A model generated the notes under the pieces. That model made no database searches. It was not told where the DNA came from and saw only the letters and a list, made by a program, of their open reading frames with translations. A DNA stretch of 64,000 nucleotides. Origin: Rostratula benghalensis. Its lineage: Eukaryota > Chordata > Aves > Charadriiformes > Rostratulidae. Both the position numbers and the translations under genes were made by a program. The first letter of the stretch is position 1. Every line of letters starts with the position of its first letter. The DNA lies in NCBI GenBank assembly GCA_013399305.1, contig VXAI01000165.1:1709832-1773831 (forward strand). The letters run 5' to 3'. Positions 59,111 to 64,000 of this stretch are shown here, one piece after another.

Positions 59111-60449
59111 TAAACACTACAAACATTTTAGCTGATGCACTACTATAAGATGCTTCCACCAGGAAGAAATTGGGTCTAACAGAAAATGGGTCTGAAATAA
59201 GGAGGGAAACAAATATTCCTGCCATTCTGGCAGCTGAGGTTTCAATAACCAGATGCTTCCTCAAGTCAGCCATTGCACATCTCAGAGATATCTTATTTGA
59301 TTATTACAAAAACTAGGCTAATAGCTCTCTGCACACCTTGTTAGAGAAGGCCATGAATGAGACTTCTGAGCTGTGACACGCTCCATTTACAATTCAATTT
59401 AGCAGGTCAAAGAAAGTGGCAGAGAACATATTATTGAAATATGTGCTCCTGCTGGGGCTGCCGTAATTGAACTGTAGATCAGCAGATGCAACAAAAAGAG
59501 AGCCAAATCTCTAAAAATAACATTATTGCACTTTGTAAAAATGCCTCATCTACCAGCCTCCAAAAAAACACAACCAGAAAGGGTAGCCAGGCAGGATGGC
59601 TAATTCCCTCCGGGCTTCAGGGCTCTCAGCCTTGCAAAGCTGAGGAGCAATGGGGTGGTTTTCCTTGACCAGGTACCAAGCAACGGGACAAAGTTATCCA
59701 AAGAAAGGGATAACACCCACATTTGCCTGCCCTCTCCTTCCCCCCACACTGTCATCACAGAGGACTGGTTTCCCTCTAGGTGTATTTCATTGAACAGAGG
59801 CAGTATCTAACTGGATCCCAGCAGCTATAATCACCACAAAAAAATGCTGGCAGCTCTGGCTGGTGCTGAGATGGGAATTCCTGCGCTGTTCCAGAGATGG
59901 TGCACAGCTGGAGCCAGGGCTGTTTCTGGCTATTAGTGGTCCTCAGGGGACTTTCTGCAGCAGTAGTAGTGTCCTGGACCAGGCTCTGCCTCCTGCAATT
60001 TACATCCTCCCTCTTCCATTCAGCACAGAGGTAAACAAAAATCCCTCAGGGAGCCACCAATTCACGAGAAAACAGGACACAGTGGTAGGAGCTCCCCTGT
60101 TTACCCTCCCCACAGCATGTTTTACTCTACTTTCATAGCTCTGGAGAATGCTGTTAATCTACTGTATCTTTCCCAAAGAACATAAGCAGTGATACCCAGT
60201 GCATCTGTCCATACTAACAGAACGATTCACATATTGCAAACCTATAACTGATGATAATGATGCACTATTCCCTTTCTCTTTACCAAGCACTTGGAATATT
60301 TGGAGGCAGTTATCTTTTCTAGTCAAAATAGATCCAGCCCTTTCAGTTTCTAGTGACAAGGCTCACCTAGGTGGGAAAAAAAAAAAAAAAAGAAAAAAAG
60401 GCAACCCAACACAAAATCCCACCCCATCGCTCTTGCCTGGGGAAGTGTG

Positions 60450-61146
60450 GCTGGAGCTGCCTGGCAGAAAAGGACCTGGGGGTTCTGGTTGACAAGAGGC
60501 TGGAGATGAGCCAGCAGAGTGCCCAGGTGGCCAAGAGAGCCAATGGCATCCTGGCTTGTATCAGAAATAGTGTGACCAGCAGAAGTAGGGAGGTGGTTGT
60601 CCCCCTGGACTCAGCACTGTGGAGGCCACACCTTGAGTCTTGTGTCCAGTTCTGGGCACCTCAACACCAGAGAGATCTGGAGGGGCTGGAGTGAGTGCAG
60701 AGGAGGGCAATGAAGCTGGTGAAGGGCCTGGAGAACAAATCTCATGAAGAGCGATGGAAGGAGCTGGGACTGTTTAGTCTGAGGAAGAGGAGGCTGAGGG
60801 GAGACCTCACCCCTCTCTACAACTCCTTGAAAGGACGTTGTAGAGAGGAGGTTGGTGCTGGTCTCTTCTCACAGGGTATTAGTGATGGAACGAGAGGGAA
60901 TGGTTTCAAGCTACAACAGGGTAGGTTTAGGCTGAACATGAGGAAAGAATTTTTCCCAGAAGGAGTGGTCAGACCCTGGAATGGGCTGCCCAGGGAGGGG
61001 GTTGAGTCCCCATCCCTGAATGTGTTGAAGAGTCCTTTAGATGTGGTATTGGGGGATCTGGTGTAGGGGAGAACTTTGTAGAGTAGGGCTGATGGTTGGA
61101 CTCGATGAACCCAAGGGTCTTTTCCAACCTGAATGATTCTATGAAG
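60450..61146 (+). repeat. CR1 LINE 3' part, best-preserved frame in window
   Basis: Starts at GGAGCTGCCTGGCAGAAAAG and ends GAATGATTCTATGAAG. Two adjacent frames in the same phase (up to 60694 and from 60695) are separated by one stop codon, and together cover about 200 codons of the C-terminal ORF2 region. Confidence 0.94.
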
Positions 61147-62706
61147 TGGAACACTTCTCTGGGCACTGTATCCTCGCTGAGCTCTCATCAGCATCAAGCA
61201 GCAGGAGGGGGACTGCATCCCCAGTGCCTCCAGAGGGTGTTATTTTTGCTAACACCTCCCAGTCTCATGACAGCCCTTTCTGCAGGCGCATGATGTTGTT
61301 GACTTGCATTCAGCTTATGGTTTGCTTTAATTAAAGCACCAACATCCCAGGGCAGAGCGTTTTAAAATTAAAAACAGGTTTAATAAAAAAAAAAAAAACA
61401 AACCCAAAAAAACACAACCACCTGCATAAGGTCACTAAGAATACAGCCAATTAAAGCAATTTAATGGAGTGGCCTCAGTACCAGCTTTCACAGAAGAAAA
61501 CTCAGAAAAAAAAATATTAGCCAAAGGAGGATCGTTTTGTGCACATTCTGGGGGGTTTTAGAAGGTCTTTCTCTAGCTATTTGCATCTGGCCCTGGTGAT
61601 AAGACATTTGGTTAGATGGGTCCTCTGCCAGGCCTAGAAAAGTGTGTAGTTATTAAAACCCTCAACTATTTTCAGCAAAGCTGTGGCCCAACTGCCCTGC
61701 ACCTCAACAGATCACTCCACGCCAGAGGATAAAGATCTGCATTTGCCTTTGCTGATCCTATTTCTGTCCTGGCCCCAAACTGCTTTTGCAGCTTGTCCAG
61801 CTGAGTCTAATCCCAGGCCCTGATACACTTCCAGCTCTTTCCTCTTTGGTGTTTATGGGTTTAAGAAGCATGGCTTTCATTAGGAAGAATGGCAGGACAG
61901 GATAAATACTGAATATTTATCCCTATTTAAAGAGAATTACCATGTTGCACAAGTATTTACAGCAATTCTGTTGTAAAAATGCTCTGGTGGCTGAGAGCAA
62001 ATAGTCCTGATAGCCTGATAAAGATGTAAAATGGATTCAAGGGCAAAGGACAAGACAGGGAGAAGAGCGAGCCAGTAAAGCTGATTCCTTGGACAATTTC
62101 TTTCCCTGCTAGGCAGTAATGCCTGTAAACCAAACACCAAATATGTTACTTCGTCATGATGCTTGGCACAAAAGAAATAAAAAAAAAACCCTCCAAGGAC
62201 TTCTTCGCTGGTTGAGAGGGTGAGAACATCACCAGCCAGTGCTAGAAGTCAAAAACCTGATAGTAACAGAGGCAATTTGTGTCATTCCTGATATCAACAT
62301 GAGGTCTTCCACCTTTCATCAGAAGAAACCCAAATAGCTTTCAACTTGAGAGGATAAGGAGTCAAAAGGAGAAATGCACAGAGTTGTTCACAGAATGACC
62401 AGGAAACTCACCCTGGCAATGACAATCTGAAAGAACCCCTGAATTACACCCCAGATTGGACTCTGTTTGACTCTAGGATAAAATCCTGCTTGGCTCCCTG
62501 CTTCATAAGAACAACAGGTATCAGCACGTTGTATACCTCCAGACAAGGTGACAGGCTACATCTATAAAGTCTGCCAAGCTTGTCTCCCAGTGGTCATTTT
62601 GGTCCACCCACACAGGGCCATGTCCACACCAGCAGATGTAGAAGGAGAAAAACTAAACCAGGAGCATCAGTAAAAGTGGTGAAAAAGCCAGAAACATTTC
62701 CCCCTG

Positions 62707-62815
62707 TGGAATCACAGAGTGGTAAGGGTTGGAAGGTACCTTTGGAAATCATCTAGATCAAACCCCACTGCCAAAGCAGGGTCACCCAGAGCAAGTTGGA
62801 CAGGAAATCCACATA
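62707..62815 (-). repeat. CR1 3' end fragment
   Basis: TGGAATCACAGAGTGGTAAG, GGTTGGAAGGTACC and a CAAACCCCACTGCCAAAGC segment; an older tail type. Confidence 0.85.
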
Positions 62816-63941
62816 GGCTCTATCTTCTCTTTCCATCAGGGTCACAAATGACAGGCAATGACAGCTTAAGGAAGGCATTTGCAAAGGCTGACCATACAAG
62901 CTGTCCCGCCTGATGAGCCAGCTGGAGCCCAGCTGAGGATAGCAGCAAGGAAAGCCATAAAGCAGCAGGTTTCTAAACACTCATGTTATTCAGAAATCAC
63001 CCTCTGGAAAGAAAAAAAAAATGACAAAGACGACGACAACCACAATGAGCCAAAATCTTTGGCTAATAAAAGCTGCAGCAAAAAAGCTGAAGGTCTGACT
63101 TATGCAAGGTCCACTTTCCAGCAGCTCTGACAAATCACATGTCACTGCTGTTGCCATGAGGCATTTTCTGTGATGTTTTCAATTCTGGCATTGCCAAGTT
63201 GAACTGTATTAGCAACTCTGCCACTCTTGTCTACAGGGAAGTTCAAAAGATCTTGTGCTGAAAATAACCCAGACAACCAAAGTTCACCACTTATAGGCTG
63301 TAAAATGTGCCAGGCAGAAGCTGGTTTGCAACTCTTTTCCACAACTCTGGACATTTTGAACAAGCAACCTGCTTTCAACACCATCTCTTTGCACACCCCA
63401 ACAGAGGTATTTAGCAAGTTGGAGATAAACAACTCCTCCAAACAGAAGATGGATGGACCAAGCTGACACCACGCACACAGGGGGAAAAAAAAGCAGCTCA
63501 GGGAAGTATGTAGGGAAAGAATTACCAAAGCATCACAGTCTTGCAGCCTGGGATTTTATAGAGAAACAAACAACATGGGGTTTGGCTTTACATCTAGGAT
63601 ACACACTCATAAAAATATTTCCAAGCACAAGAATAGATCGTGAACACGGGCACTGCCCACAGCGTCAACAACAGCATCCCAAAAGATACTCTTATTGAAA
63701 AAACACAAAACCCTCTCTCCTGCTGTGGAAGATACTAAGGCAACCATTTTCTTCAGCCCAAAACTAGGCACAACCTGCATCACACCAAGGTATACATTCG
63801 AGGAACCTTCAGCTTTCTCACAGAGCCAAGGAATGTCTTTCCTTGACATAGGTTCAGTCAGAATCCACCCTCCATGATAAGTAATAGCAGAGTTTGAACT
63901 CTCCCCGGCACTACCACAGATTTAACATGTCCAGAGGAGTA

Positions 63942-63961
63942 ATATATATATATATATATAT
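63942..63961. repeat. TA microsatellite
   Basis: About ten TA dinucleotides. Confidence 0.85.
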
Positions 63962-64000
63962 TCATTACTCACATTCTCAACTGTCCATAAGTTAAAAAAA

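Larger units (their letters stand above)
44218..64000 (-). other. GDPD5 upstream intron or 5' region, no exon found
   Basis: No sequence encoding the expected N-terminal residues (a WKRYQRS-type segment) was recognised, so this is probably part of a large 5' intron of at least 19.8 kb. It contains ten CR1 pieces, a 242-bp tandem duplication with a probable assembly join (48241-49530) and many A/T tracts. No CpG-island-like promoter is visible. I see nothing beyond simple tracts in 44400-46100, 46510-48240, 53000-55270, 56400-57530, 59120-60440 and 61150-62700. Confidence 0.6.

Noticed and set aside
1..64000. Bacterial-type features (operons, CRISPR arrays, riboswitches)
   Set aside because: The window is avian intron and retroelement sequence; the direct repeats found lack regular spacers and the short frames are chance or CR1-derived.

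Overview
The window is vertebrate nuclear DNA, almost certainly from a bird. It contains about 36 fragments of the chicken-repeat-1 (CR1) LINE family, many ending in the diagnostic ATTCTATG-type tail. It also has widely spaced short exons with canonical GT/AG junctions, and no bacterial gene organisation.

The only gene I can support is GDPD5 (GDE2), a six-transmembrane glycerophosphodiester phosphodiesterase. It lies on the minus strand and runs off both ends of the window. Twelve consecutive coding exons were placed by splice site, reading phase and family similarity. In transcription order they are a 44114-44217, b 38160-38253, c 37499-37558, d 33201-33299, e 31117-31210, f 27201-27346, g 14766-14848, h 10703-10853, i 8198-8416, j 5206-5363, k 3109-3256 and l 2151-2233. 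They join in frame to 1439 nt (about 480 residues). From my memory of the family (about 605 residues in human), roughly 39 N-terminal residues lie upstream of exon a, in exon(s) I could not find up to position 64000. About 80-90 C-terminal residues lie to the left of position 2151.

Layout: 1-2150 is intron after exon l, with one CR1. From 2151 to 15 kb are exons l to g, which hold the last transmembrane segment and most of the extracellular phosphodiesterase domain. From 15 to 27 kb is a 12.4 kb intron. From 27 to 44 kb are exons f to a, which hold transmembrane segments 5 to 1 and the catalytic HRG motif. From 44.2 to 64 kb is upstream intron, rich in CR1, with a tandem duplication and a probable assembly join (single N at 48619).

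The most striking observation is in exon g, inside the catalytic domain. Eighteen consecutive T (coding strand) stand exactly where six conserved residues should be. The reading frame and the 42-residue spacing between the two catalytic histidines are both preserved. I judge a sequence or assembly artefact most likely, but the event is clear in the bases. I found no sign of a novel multi-gene system. The rest is intron, retroelement debris and a few candidate regulatory clusters.
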